A stretch of 64,000 nt of DNA, taken from Flavobacterium pectinovorum. Its GTDB lineage: Bacteria > Bacteroidota > Bacteroidia > Flavobacteriales > Flavobacteriaceae. The DNA lies in NCBI RefSeq assembly GCF_900142715.1, contig NZ_FRBX01000002.1, positions 248,001 through 312,000 on the forward strand, read 5' to 3'. Both the position numbers and the translations under genes were made by a program. The notes beneath the pieces were generated by a model. The model saw nothing but the letters and a program-made list of their open reading frames with translations. It made no database searches and was not told where the DNA came from. Shown piece after piece: positions 1 to 7,768 of the stretch (positions within the stretch are counted from its first letter, which is position 1; every line of letters starts with the position of its first letter).

Positions 1-166
1 AATCAGAAGGAAATCGGGATATATTTCTTTTAACTTGTTCGTTTAATCTTCTGGTTTCAACTCCATAAAGCGCAGCTAAATCAAAGTCAAGCATCACCTT
101 TTGATTGCGGATAAAATATATTTTGTTTGAAATAGTTTCTTCAGAAAGTAATGATCGATCCTCCAT
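1..166 (-). CDS. ORF6N domain protein, N-terminal part (cut by window edge)
   Basis: Translating the minus strand from the ATG at 164-166 gives 55 residues that run off the window. After about 15 residues comes KIYFIRNQKVMLDFDLAALY, then GVETRRLNEQVKRN and RFPSD. This matches the start of the ORF6N domain (KilA-N related), a DNA-binding domain found in phage antirepressors and in many stand-alone Bacteroidota genes. A TACATTTG box at 184-191 on the minus strand gives a plausible promoter and supports this start. The role is unknown; such genes are often accessory or phage-derived. The family call is firm despite the truncation, but the full length and C-terminal domain cannot be seen. Confidence 0.8.
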   Translation of the reverse strand, partial: MEDRSLLSEETISNKIYFIRNQKVMLDFDLAALYGVETRRLNEQVKRNISRFPSD

Positions 167-183
167 AAGTTTTAAATAAAAAA

Positions 184-191
184 CAAATGTA
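184..191 (-). promoter_or_regulatory. Promoter -7 box of the ORF6N gene
   Basis: TACATTTG on the minus strand matches the Bacteroidota -7 consensus TAnnTTTG and lies 17 bp upstream of the ATG at 166. No clear TTG -33 element was found at the usual distance. Confidence 0.45.
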
Positions 192-205
192 AGATTTTAT
201 TTATA

Positions 206-1516
206 TTATAAATATGATTTGAATTGCTTTAATTTACCACGATTGGTTCTTTCTAAAACATTTTTTCGGGTAAAAATGAAGCTCAAATTTGGTTCAAGAT
301 AAAGGGCAATTGCTTCTTTTATTTTGTGAATTTGTTCTGCAGTTAATTCATTTTCAGAAACATATTCAATTTCAAAAGAATCTAATTTGGTTTGTTTGAT
401 AATAAATTCTTTTACATTTCCATCATCTTCAATGATGCTTTTTGTTACATAATAAAATGTCAAACCAGGAGATTTTTTTCCGCTAGGTAAAATGGCAATG
501 TCATTTGTTCTACCAACCAATTTTTTTAAGATTGGTTTTTGTGGCGTACTTTTTTCATCCAAAATTCCAATGTCTCCAATATCATATCTTATAAATGGAT
601 TTGCTTTATTGAAAAGAGAAGTAATCACAATTCGGCCTTCTTTCCCGTAAGGGAGAATCTGATTATTTTCGTCCAAAATTTCAACAAATAATGTTTCAGC
701 ATTTATTTGCCATTCGCCTTTTGTATTTTCAAAAGCAATCAAATCCAATTCTGAAGCTCCGTATTCATTGATAATTGGAATGCCGAATTGTTTTTCCAAC
801 AATATTTTATCCGATTCAAAAAGCATTTCCGAAGTAACAAAACAAGCTTTTAAAGTCGGACAAATTTCACGTAAAATGATATTTCTTTTTTCTAAAAATT
901 TAGCAAACAAAACGATCGAACTCGTGTAACCATTGATATAATCGAATTTTTTCGTTTTAAATTTTCCCAGGAATTTTTCTAAAACTTCATCAGATAAATC
1001 AAAAACCGGAAAGCGAAAACGTCTGCTCAAAAAATCCTTAAAACGTTCTTTTTGGTATCCAATAAAATCCATTGGAATGCCGTAAAAACGCGCTTGGTAC
1101 GAATGATTGAAATCAATATTAAACCATCCAAAACGCATAATATTCGATGCCCACGTCAGAGCGTGAGAATATTTATCTTTGGCAAAAACAAAAGGGGTTC
1201 CGCTAGATCCGGATGTTTTGTTGAGGTAAACGTTTTTTAATGTATATCCTTTAGAAAGTCTTTCTACAAGCGGTTTTTGTAGATTTTGTTTGTTTAAAAT
1301 GGGTAAATCTTCCCATTTGATATTCGTTTTATTTCCAACTAATTCCTGGTAAAAAGAATTGTTTTGTAAATGAAAATCAACAATTTCTCTTTTTTTATCC
1401 TGAATGAATTTCGCATGTTCCTCAGTAGATAAATTCACAATTGATTCTAATTCGGCTTTTGCTTTCTTTATCGGAAAACCATTTAATTTTAAGGAAAGAT
1501 CGAAAAGTGACAGCAT
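206..1516 (-). CDS. Phenylacetate-CoA ligase (PaaK/CapK)-like adenylating enzyme
   Basis: About 436 residues of the ANL-superfamily PaaK/CapK branch, which adenylates a carboxylic acid. The phosphate-binding loop reads KTSGSSGTPFVF, followed by NEYGASE (A5-like motif) and then IRYDIGDIG with the hinge Asp. The C-terminal small domain is present. A GTG at 1540 would extend the frame, but it lies beside a TATTTTTG box (1538-1545), so the ATG at 1516 (MLSLFDLSLKLNG) is preferred. CapK-like proteins often serve surface-polysaccharide loci, but no such locus is adjacent, so the substrate is unknown. It is a distant relative of the ligase at 33921-35225. Confidence 0.8.
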   Translation of the reverse strand: MLSLFDLSLKLNGFPIKKAKAELESIVNLSTEEHAKFIQDKKREIVDFHLQNNSFYQELVGNKTNIKWEDLPILNKQNLQKPLVERLSKGYTLKNVYLNKTSGSSGTPFVFAKDKYSHALTWASNIMRFGWFNIDFNHSYQARFYGIPMDFIGYQKERFKDFLSRRFRFPVFDLSDEVLEKFLGKFKTKKFDYINGYTSSIVLFAKFLEKRNIILREICPTLKACFVTSEMLFESDKILLEKQFGIPIINEYGASELDLIAFENTKGEWQINAETLFVEILDENNQILPYGKEGRIVITSLFNKANPFIRYDIGDIGILDEKSTPQKPILKKLVGRTNDIAILPSGKKSPGLTFYYVTKSIIEDDGNVKEFIIKQTKLDSFEIEYVSENELTAEQIHKIKEAIALYLEPNLSFIFTRKNVLERTNRGKLKQFKSYL

Positions 1517-1537
1517 TTTTTGAAGATAAATTTTCAC

Positions 1538-1545
1538 CAAAAATA
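1538..1545 (-). promoter_or_regulatory. Promoter -7 box of the PaaK-like ligase gene
   Basis: TATTTTTG on the minus strand, 21 bp upstream of the ATG at 1516, fits TAnnTTTG. It overlaps the alternative GTG start at 1538-1540, which argues that translation begins at 1516. Confidence 0.5.
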
Positions 1546-1619
1546 ATATTTACCAATTACTAATATAGAAGAATCAACAACTTTTTAAGATTTAATTATT
1601 TTTTACGTACAAAAGCAAT

Positions 1620-1627
1620 TATTTTTG
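1620..1627 (+). promoter_or_regulatory. Promoter -7 box of purD
   Basis: TATTTTTG fits TAnnTTTG and lies 25 bp upstream of the purD ATG. The upstream stretch is T-rich with no clean TTG at the usual distance. No PurR-like palindrome was recognised. Confidence 0.5.
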
Positions 1628-1652
1628 CACCACAACTAAATACAACTATACC

Positions 1653-2927
1653 ATGACAATTTTACTATTGGGATCAGGCGGAAGAGAACATGCTTTTGCG
1701 TGGAAAATGATTCAGAGTCCGCTTTGCGAAAAACTTTTTGTTGCACCGGGAAATGCGGGAACAGCTGCAATTGCTACAAATGTTGCAATGTCTCCAACCG
1801 ATTTTGATGCCATAAAAGCATTTGTACTAAAAGAAAATGTAAAAATGGTTGTTGTAGGACCAGAAGATCCTTTGGTAAAAGGGATTTATGATTATTTTAA
1901 AAATGACGAAAGTTTACAACATATTCCGGTTATTGGACCATCAAAATTGGGTGCTCAATTAGAAGGAAGTAAGGAGTTTGCTAAAGAATTCCTGATGAAA
2001 CACAATATTCCAACGGCAGCTTACGATAGTTTTACTGCCGAAACAGTAGAGAATGGATGTGCTTTTCTTGAAACTTTACAACCACCATACGTTTTAAAAG
2101 CAGATGGTTTAGCAGCCGGAAAAGGTGTTTTAATTATTCAGGATCTTGAAGAAGCTAAAACTGAATTGAGAAACATGCTGGTTCACCAAAAATTTGGAGC
2201 AGCAAGTTCAAAAGTAGTTATTGAGGAATTTTTGGACGGAATCGAGTTAAGCTGTTTCGTTTTGACAGACGGAAAAAGCTATAAAATTCTTCCAACTGCA
2301 AAAGATTACAAACGTATTGGTGAAGGTGACACAGGATTAAACACAGGCGGAATGGGAGCAGTTTCTCCGGTTCCTTATGTTGATGCCGTTTTGATGGAGA
2401 AAATTGAAACAAGAATCGTAAAACCAACAATTGAAGGTTTCCAAAAAGATGGAATCGAATATAAAGGTTTTGTTTTTATTGGTTTAATTAATGTAAAAAA
2501 TGAACCAATCGTTATTGAATACAATGTAAGAATGGGAGATCCTGAAACTGAAGTTGTAGTGCCAAGATTAGAATCTGACTTGGTTGAATTATTCTTATCA
2601 GTTGCTAATCAGGAATTAGACTCTTTCGAATTAAAAGTAGATCCAAGAAGCGCGACTACAATTATGGTAGTTTCCGGCGGATATCCTGAAGATTTTGAAA
2701 AAGGAAAAGTAATTACCGGATTAGAAAATATTACAGATTCTATTGTTTTTCATGCAGGAACAAAATTAGATGGCAAAAATGTCGTTAGTAATGGAGGTCG
2801 TGTATTAACAGTAACATCTTATGGAGATGATTTCCAACAAGCCATAAAAAAATCTTACCAAAACATAGATAAACTAAATTTTGATAAGATGTATTTTAGA
2901 AAAGATATTGGCTTCGACTTACTTTAA
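1653..2927 (+). CDS. purD: Phosphoribosylamine--glycine ligase (GAR synthetase)
   Basis: Catalyses the ATP-dependent joining of 5-phosphoribosylamine and glycine in de novo purine synthesis (cytosol). The 424 residues are the normal length. The N-terminal domain starts ILLLGSGGREHAFAWKM and contains VGPEDPLVKGI. The ATP-grasp domain shows LKADGLAAGKGVLI, the glycine-rich NTGGMGAVSPVPY and the metal-binding region EYNVRMGDPETE. A C-terminal PurD domain follows. The gene stands alone with its own promoter. Its stop overlaps the stop of the convergent small gene at 2919-3149 by 9 bp. Confidence 0.97.
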   Translation: MTILLLGSGGREHAFAWKMIQSPLCEKLFVAPGNAGTAAIATNVAMSPTDFDAIKAFVLKENVKMVVVGPEDPLVKGIYDYFKNDESLQHIPVIGPSKLGAQLEGSKEFAKEFLMKHNIPTAAYDSFTAETVENGCAFLETLQPPYVLKADGLAAGKGVLIIQDLEEAKTELRNMLVHQKFGAASSKVVIEEFLDGIELSCFVLTDGKSYKILPTAKDYKRIGEGDTGLNTGGMGAVSPVPYVDAVLMEKIETRIVKPTIEGFQKDGIEYKGFVFIGLINVKNEPIVIEYNVRMGDPETEVVVPRLESDLVELFLSVANQELDSFELKVDPRSATTIMVVSGGYPEDFEKGKVITGLENITDSIVFHAGTKLDGKNVVSNGGRVLTVTSYGDDFQQAIKKSYQNIDKLNFDKMYFRKDIGFDLL

Positions 2928-3149
2928 AAAAGAGTGAGCTGTAGTATCTTGGTTTTCTGTTCCAGCGTCATCAAAAATGCGTAATTGTTTAATCCAATAA
3001 ACGATTGCGCATGCGCAGATGATCATAAAAATCCAGTTAATTGTATTTGCACCAAACCATGTAACAAGTTCTAAGCGACGTAAAAAGTCAAGTGGAGCAA
3101 ATAAAATGTTAACGAATAAGTATTGTATTCCTTCAAAAAAAGCTGTCAT
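2919..3149 (-). CDS. Small membrane protein (DUF6341-like)
   Basis: 76 residues: an amphipathic N-terminal helix (FFEGIQYLFVNILFAPLDFLRRLE), one clear transmembrane segment (NWIFMIICACAIVYWIKQL) and a short polar tail. Bacteroidota genomes often carry such a gene between purD and upp; I recall it as DUF6341, a name given from memory. It converges on purD with a 9 bp overlap of the two stop regions. No function is known. The real-gene call rests on the reading frame, the membrane segment and the remembered conserved context. Confidence 0.65.
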   Translation of the reverse strand: MTAFFEGIQYLFVNILFAPLDFLRRLELVTWFGANTINWIFMIICACAIVYWIKQLRIFDDAGTENQDTTAHSFLK

Positions 3150-3288
3150 AATTTCTAAAATTATATGTTATTTATTGTTGTGTAACGCATTGAAATCAAA
3201 TTCAGATTATAGAATCTTTTTTCAACTTGTTGGTTTTACTTTTTAAACAAGTATTATATTTACAATCACAAAAGTATAAAATATCCTT

Positions 3289-4218
3289 ATGATAACAAGT
3301 GTTTTTAGAAAATCTACGCCATTAAATTATTCGCTGGTCGTAATTTTAATACTGGTTTTCTTTTTTCTGTTTCAATTTCAGGAACCATCATGGATGAGTT
3401 CTTCATTTTTGGCGTTTCAGAAAATAAGTTTATTGTGCTTTATATTTGCTTCTTTTTTTCTGATAAATTTTATTGTAAAAAAGAACGGACTCAGTAAAGA
3501 CAATGGTTACGCGATATTTTTTTACTTATTGTTTATATTGTTTTTCCCCACAATATTTAATAATGCAAATGTAGTATATGCCAACTTTTTTGTTTTGCTG
3601 GCACTTCGACGATTGATTTCTTTACAATCTTTAAAAGCTTCAAAAGAAAAAATATTTGATGCTTCTTTTTGGATTTTAATAGCTTCTTTATTTCAATTTT
3701 GGTCTATTCTTTTCCTGATATTGGTTTTTATATCGATTATTTTTCACGTTTCGCGCGATTATAGAAACTGGGTTTTGCCATTTATAGCACTTATGGCCGT
3801 TGCGGTTATCTTTTTACTGATCTCTTTAATCTTCCATATTAACGCAATTGAATTTTTTCAAAAACGCGCTGTGGTTGATTTTAATATTGATTATTTTAAA
3901 AACAATTACGAAAACGGAGCACTATCAATTTATGTTGCCGTGTCATTATTTTTTGTCGTTTCGATGTTAATGACTTTTTCAAACAGACCTCAAATTGTGC
4001 ATTCTTCATACAAAAAAATCGTAGCCTGTTTTTTTATAGCGGCTTTTGTTTTCATTATTTCGCCAGATAAAAGCAACGATTTATTATTGTTCAGCATTGC
4101 TCCTTTAACAATGATGGCGGCAAGTTATGTCGAATATGTGCAGCAAAAATTAAACAGCGAAATTGTATTTTATACTTTAATTGCGTGTAGTTTATTTACT
4201 TTTTTCAGCCAATTATAA
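3289..4218 (+). CDS. Polytopic membrane protein (DUF6427-like)
   Basis: 309 residues, very hydrophobic, with about nine or ten predicted membrane helices and no signature catalytic motif. It resembles the flavobacterial family I remember as DUF6427, usually found next to upp. It is divergent from the small gene at 2919-3149 and convergent with upp, whose stop codon overlaps its own: the sequence ttataa at 4213-4218 supplies the upp stop on one strand and this stop on the other. Role unknown. Confidence 0.75.
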   Translation: MITSVFRKSTPLNYSLVVILILVFFFLFQFQEPSWMSSSFLAFQKISLLCFIFASFFLINFIVKKNGLSKDNGYAIFFYLLFILFFPTIFNNANVVYANFFVLLALRRLISLQSLKASKEKIFDASFWILIASLFQFWSILFLILVFISIIFHVSRDYRNWVLPFIALMAVAVIFLLISLIFHINAIEFFQKRAVVDFNIDYFKNNYENGALSIYVAVSLFFVVSMLMTFSNRPQIVHSSYKKIVACFFIAAFVFIISPDKSNDLLLFSIAPLTMMAASYVEYVQQKLNSEIVFYTLIACSLFTFFSQL

Positions 4219-4866
4219 TTTGCTGCCGTAAGCAAGATCACCGGCGTCGCCCAATCCCGGAACTATATAATTTTTTTCATTCAGTTTTTCATCGAGAGAC
4301 GCAACCCAAAGATGACAATTGTCCGGAAGATTTTTTTCAAGATAAGCTACACCTTCCGGAGCTGCAATAACGACAACAATATGAATTTCGTTTGGAGTAG
4401 CATTCTGAACCAATTTTTCATGAACTGCCACTACTGATTGTCCCGTCGCCAACATGGGATCAAGAAGTAAAACTGTTTTATTATTGATATTTGAAACGGC
4501 TTGATATTCAACCCGAATTTCGAACTCATGATCGTTATTCGGATGATATCTGCAAGCAGAAACAAAACTATTTTCAGCATGATCAAAATAATTTAAAAAG
4601 CCATTATGCAATGGTAATCCGGCTCTTAATATTGAACATAAAACCAAATCATCATTAATTTCGGTAGTTTTTTTAATGCCAAGCGGCGTTTGAATATCTA
4701 CATTTTTATATGACAAATTTTTGCTTAATTCATAAGCCATAATTTCGCCAATTCGTTCGATATTTTTTCTAAAACGCATACTGTCATTTTGAACATTTAC
4801 ATTTCTGATTTGACCCAAAAAATGATTTAAAACGCTATTATTTTCAGATATATAATGAATTTTCAT
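4213..4866 (-). CDS. upp: Uracil phosphoribosyltransferase
   Basis: Converts uracil plus PRPP to UMP in pyrimidine salvage (cytosol). The 217 residues are typical. SILRAGLPLHNG (about 78-89) and the PRPP loop LLLDPMLATGQSV (about 133-144) are both present, and the protein ends with the family pattern GLGDAGDLAYG. The start is ATG at 4866, divergent from the DUF4254 gene. The 3' end overlaps the convergent membrane-protein gene by 6 bp. Confidence 0.96.
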   Translation of the reverse strand: MKIHYISENNSVLNHFLGQIRNVNVQNDSMRFRKNIERIGEIMAYELSKNLSYKNVDIQTPLGIKKTTEINDDLVLCSILRAGLPLHNGFLNYFDHAENSFVSACRYHPNNDHEFEIRVEYQAVSNINNKTVLLLDPMLATGQSVVAVHEKLVQNATPNEIHIVVVIAAPEGVAYLEKNLPDNCHLWVASLDEKLNEKNYIVPGLGDAGDLAYGSKL

Positions 4867-4949
4867 GTGGAGTTTTTAGAATTATCAATGATTTGTGATA
4901 CTAAAATGAAAAAACCAACGTTTTTTTCACAGCATAAAAGTATAAAAAG

Positions 4950-4957
4950 TATCTTTG
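4950..4957 (+). promoter_or_regulatory. Promoter -7 box of the DUF4254 gene
   Basis: TATCTTTG matches TAnnTTTG and lies 20 bp upstream of the ATG at 4978. It excludes the longer in-frame start at 4855, which would precede the promoter. Confidence 0.55.
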
Positions 4958-4977
4958 CTTCTCTAATAATTAAAGAC

Positions 4978-5583
4978 ATGTTTTCAAAATTAGCATATTC
5001 TGTTTTCGAACAAAGCATCAAAGATTATCACCAGTTTGATAACGTTGATCAACCTATACACAATCCATATTCTAAGGATAAATTCGAGCATTTATTATAT
5101 TTAAAAAACTGGATTGACACAGTTCAATGGCATTTTGAAGATATTATTCGTGATCCGCAAATTGATCCGGTTGCTGCATTAACTTTAAAAAGAAGAATTG
5201 ATGCTTCAAATCAGGAACGTACAGATATGGTGGAATATATTGACAGTTATTTTTTGCAAAAATACAGTGATGTAAAAGCAAAAGATGGTGCAAAAATCAA
5301 TTCTGAAAGTCCGGCCTGGGCTTTTGACAGATTATCTATTTTGGCTTTAAAAATTTATCACATGAACGAAGAAGCTACTCGTGCTGAGGCTTCACAAGAA
5401 CACAGAGATAAATGCCAGGAAAAATTAAACATTCTTTTAGAGCAAAGAAGCGATTTGTCTACAGCTATTGATGATTTGTTGGCAGACATCGAAAGTGGAG
5501 AAAAATTCATGAAAGTGTACAAACAAATGAAAATGTACAACGACGATGAATTAAATCCTGTTTTATATCAAAATAAAAAATAA
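4978..5583 (+). CDS. DUF4254 domain protein
   Basis: About 201 residues from MFSKLAYSVFEQSIKDYHQF. The body is almost all helical and charged (KNWIDTVQWHFEDIIRDPQIDP, RRIDASNQERTDMVEYID, a long C-terminal coiled stretch), typical of the DUF4254 family, which is common in Bacteroidota and has no assigned function. An upstream in-frame ATG at 4855 precedes the promoter box and would overlap the divergent upp start, so the downstream start is preferred. The next gene begins on the base after its stop codon, so the two are probably co-transcribed. Confidence 0.8.
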   Translation: MFSKLAYSVFEQSIKDYHQFDNVDQPIHNPYSKDKFEHLLYLKNWIDTVQWHFEDIIRDPQIDPVAALTLKRRIDASNQERTDMVEYIDSYFLQKYSDVKAKDGAKINSESPAWAFDRLSILALKIYHMNEEATRAEASQEHRDKCQEKLNILLEQRSDLSTAIDDLLADIESGEKFMKVYKQMKMYNDDELNPVLYQNKK

Positions 5584-6627
5584 TTGGCAAAATTGTCCAA
5601 TATTAAGCATATAGCCGTCATGAGACTTTCCGCAATGGGAGATGTCGCCATGACGGTTCCTGTTTTACGCGCTTTTGTAAAACAATATCCGGAAGTTAAA
5701 CTAACAGTAATTTCACGTCCGTTTTTTAAACCCTTTTTTGAAGGAATTCCCAATCTGGATTTTTTTGCTTTTGATGAAAAAGAACGCCATAAAGGTTTTG
5801 GAGGACTTTTACGATTGTTTCAGGATGTCAGAAAATTAAAAATTGATGCTTTTGCAGATCTTCATAATGTATTACGATCTAAAATTGTGAGTTTGCTTTT
5901 CGCTTTAAGCGGAAAAAAAAGAGCCACTGTTGACAAAGGCCGTGAAGGAAAAAAAGAATTAACCCGGACAGAAAATAAAATATTCAAACAATTACCTACA
6001 ATGTTCGAAAGACATGCAAAGGTTTTTGAAGAACTTGGTTTTATTCTGGATCTATCTAATACTACTTTTCCTGAAAAGGCAAATTTGAGTGCAGAGATTT
6101 TAGAAATTATTGGCGGTCAAAATCAAAAATTAATTGGGATTGCGCCTTTTGCACAATATGATTCTAAAGTTTATCCTTTGGATTTAATGACAGAGGTTAT
6201 TACAACTTTGGCACAAAATCAAGACTATAAAATTTTGCTTTTTGGCGGAGGAAAAAAAGAAATCGAAATATTAGATTCACTTTCACAACCATTTGAAAAT
6301 GTAATAAACATGGCTGGAAAAATTAAATTTCAGCAGGAATTACAACTAATAAGCAATCTCGATGTAATGCTTTCTATGGATTCCGGCAATGCACATATTG
6401 CAGCAATGTTAGGCGTTAAAGTTATTACGCTTTGGGGCGCAACGCATCCTTATGCTGGATTTTTGCCGTTTAATCAAAGCTTGGAAAATGCTTTAACTTC
6501 AGACAGAAATCAATATCCGAAATTGCCAACATCTGTTTACGGAAATAAAATTGTTGAAGGTTACGAGGATGCTATGAGAACGATTTCTTCGAAGACTGTT
6601 GTTGAAAAGATTCAGCGGTTATTATAA
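5584..6627 (+). CDS. Glycosyltransferase family 9 (heptosyltransferase-like)
   Basis: 347 residues of the ADP-heptose:LPS heptosyltransferase superfamily (GT-B fold). The N-terminus reads KHIAVMRLSAMGDVAMTVPVLRAF, the classic RLS-x-GD start. The C-terminal half has LIGIAPFAQYDSKVYP, ILLFGGGKKE and the donor-binding region LDVMLSMDSGNAHIAAMLGVKVITLWGATHP. It probably adds a sugar to lipopolysaccharide core or a related glycan at the inner membrane. TTG at 5584 immediately after the upstream stop is the likely start; an ATG at 5620 would cut the first strand. A strong hairpin terminator follows. Confidence 0.88.
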   Translation: MAKLSNIKHIAVMRLSAMGDVAMTVPVLRAFVKQYPEVKLTVISRPFFKPFFEGIPNLDFFAFDEKERHKGFGGLLRLFQDVRKLKIDAFADLHNVLRSKIVSLLFALSGKKRATVDKGREGKKELTRTENKIFKQLPTMFERHAKVFEELGFILDLSNTTFPEKANLSAEILEIIGGQNQKLIGIAPFAQYDSKVYPLDLMTEVITTLAQNQDYKILLFGGGKKEIEILDSLSQPFENVINMAGKIKFQQELQLISNLDVMLSMDSGNAHIAAMLGVKVITLWGATHPYAGFLPFNQSLENALTSDRNQYPKLPTSVYGNKIVEGYEDAMRTISSKTVVEKIQRLL

Positions 6628-6650
6628 AAATTCCAAAATAGAAATATCTA

Positions 6651-6698
6651 AAAAAATTCCAAATTCCAATTGTAAAGTTGGAATTTGGAATTTTTTTA
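6651..6698. terminator. Bidirectional hairpin terminator (ttccaaattccaa type)
   Basis: A perfect 16 bp stem (6654-6669 with 6678-6693) around an 8-base loop is followed by a T-run on the plus strand and preceded by an A-run, so it can work both ways. It lies between the convergent genes ending at 6627 and 6715. Nearly the same sequence recurs at 7701-7750. Confidence 0.8.
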
Positions 6699-6714
6699 TT
6701 GGAATTTAATTTTC

Positions 6715-7113
6715 TCATAAATCAAGAAAAAGATATCCTATTGGTTTCTTTTTGTTTTTATCAACTACGATTTTAACAAAATGATTTTCTTTTTCAGTAG
6801 CGAGTAAAATGTGTTCAAAATCTTCGGTCGAATTTCTGTAAACCTTATGAATCAATTGAGATTCTTTGATTTTGTTTGATAAAATTTTAGCAGCTTTTAA
6901 TTCACTTATATAAGGCCAAATATTAAAAAAACTATCGGTAGAGACTGATATTTCTGCCATTTCCCCAGCTATTGTCGAATTATACTTTTCTTTCGAAAGT
7001 AGTTTAGGAACTTTTCTGTTTCTTCTTTTTTTAATTATAAAGTAGACACAAAACAAAGATGTTACAACAAAAAGGAATATAAAAGTTAAACGGAGGTAGT
7101 GATGCATTGCCAT
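6715..7113 (-). CDS. Hypothetical single-pass membrane protein
   Basis: 132 residues: one N-terminal membrane helix (LRLTFIFLFVVTSLFCVYFII), then a basic patch KKRRNRK, then a soluble domain of about 90 residues ending KKKPIGYLFLDL. The topology suggests an inner-membrane anchor with a cytoplasmic domain by the positive-inside rule. No family was recognised. It is monocistronic, between two hairpins of the ttccaaattcc type. Confidence 0.55.
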   Translation of the reverse strand: MAMHHYLRLTFIFLFVVTSLFCVYFIIKKRRNRKVPKLLSKEKYNSTIAGEMAEISVSTDSFFNIWPYISELKAAKILSNKIKESQLIHKVYRNSTEDFEHILLATEKENHFVKIVVDKNKKKPIGYLFLDL

Positions 7114-7278
7114 AATTTAATGTTTTAAACGTGTTGACAAATAGAAATAGCTTTACATAGATAAAAATGTATCAGCTTTTGAAGTACTAATATACTAAAA
7201 TTTTAGCTCGTTTTTTAAAAAATACTTAAAATATAATGTGCTTTTTTGTCAATTACACATAGCGGTTTTAATTTTAAT

Positions 7279-7306
7279 TTTAAGTTGGAATTTGGAATTT
7301 TAATTT
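7279..7306. repeat. Half-copy of the ttccaaattcc repeat
   Basis: The stretch at about 7282-7302 (aagttggaatttggaattt) equals the right arm of the hairpins at 6651-6698 and 7701-7750. It is roughly the inverse of 7661-7676, so the small gene between them is bracketed by inverted copies. Confidence 0.5.
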
Positions 7307-7615
7307 TCACAACCAAATTTTTTCATCGCGACATCTTCCATAAATATAACTTTTAAGATTTGAAATTGTAGCTTGATAATCAGGAACTTCAAAGCCAAAT
7401 CGTTCATGTTCCATTTGTGCTTTTTCAATTTCGTTACAGCCTTTTATAACTTCCCTAAGCATGTCTAGCATTGCCAGTTCTTTATTATTGTTTTTTTGAA
7501 ATTTAAACTCCACAATTTCATCTTGCAGTTCTTCACAATAATCAATAAGTTTTACAACTTCTGCCTCTTCTAAAAGATATTCTTTGTTTTTAAAAATTTC
7601 GCGTACTGATTTCAT
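7307..7615 (-). CDS. Small hypothetical charged protein
   Basis: About 102 residues from MKSVREIFKNKEYLLEEAEV, all helical in appearance, rich in Glu and Lys (YCEELQDEIVEFKFQKNNN, REVIKGCNEIEKAQMEHER), ending GRCRDEKIWL. A longer frame from 7678 would translate a palindromic repeat, so the ATG at 7613-7615 is preferred. No family was recognised; the look is that of a small cytoplasmic regulator or chaperone-like helical protein, but no function is claimed. It is bracketed by inverted ttccaaattcc repeats. Confidence 0.5.
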   Translation of the reverse strand: MKSVREIFKNKEYLLEEAEVVKLIDYCEELQDEIVEFKFQKNNNKELAMLDMLREVIKGCNEIEKAQMEHERFGFEVPDYQATISNLKSYIYGRCRDEKIWL

Positions 7616-7628
7616 AATAGCTAATATT

Positions 7629-7680
7629 AAATTCCAATCCCGAAGTCTCGGGATAAATCCCAAATTCCAATTTGACAAAG
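7629..7680. repeat. Composite repeat: tcccgaagtctcggga palindrome plus ttccaaattcc
   Basis: ATCCCGA-AGTC-TCGGGAT at 7637-7654 is a short hairpin of the dispersed TCCCGA...TCGGGA family. It is flanked on both sides by attccaa words that match the neighbouring hairpins. Confidence 0.6.
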
Positions 7681-7700
7681 ATTGCTAATAATTACAAACA

Positions 7701-7750
7701 AAAAAAATTCCAAATCCCAATTGTAAAGTTGGAATTTGGAATTTAATTTT
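7701..7750 (-). terminator. Hairpin terminator of the PaaE-like gene
   Basis: Stem 7706-7720 with 7729-7743 (one mismatch), followed on the minus strand by a run of T. It lies just past the stop of the minus-strand gene at 7769. It is a near-copy of the hairpin at 6651-6698, including the loop ttgtaaag. Confidence 0.7.
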
Positions 7751-7768
7751 TTATTGGAATTTTAACCT

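Noticed and set aside
4855..4977. Longer start of the DUF4254 gene
   Set aside because: A TATCTTTG promoter box lies inside this stretch and the added residues have no family match.
7616..7678. Longer start of the 102-residue gene
   Set aside because: The extension would translate the tcccgaagtctcggga palindrome and a ttccaaattcc repeat.
7279..7750. Insertion sequence around the small gene
   Set aside because: The arms are short, imperfect and shared with terminator hairpins, and the enclosed protein has no transposase motif.
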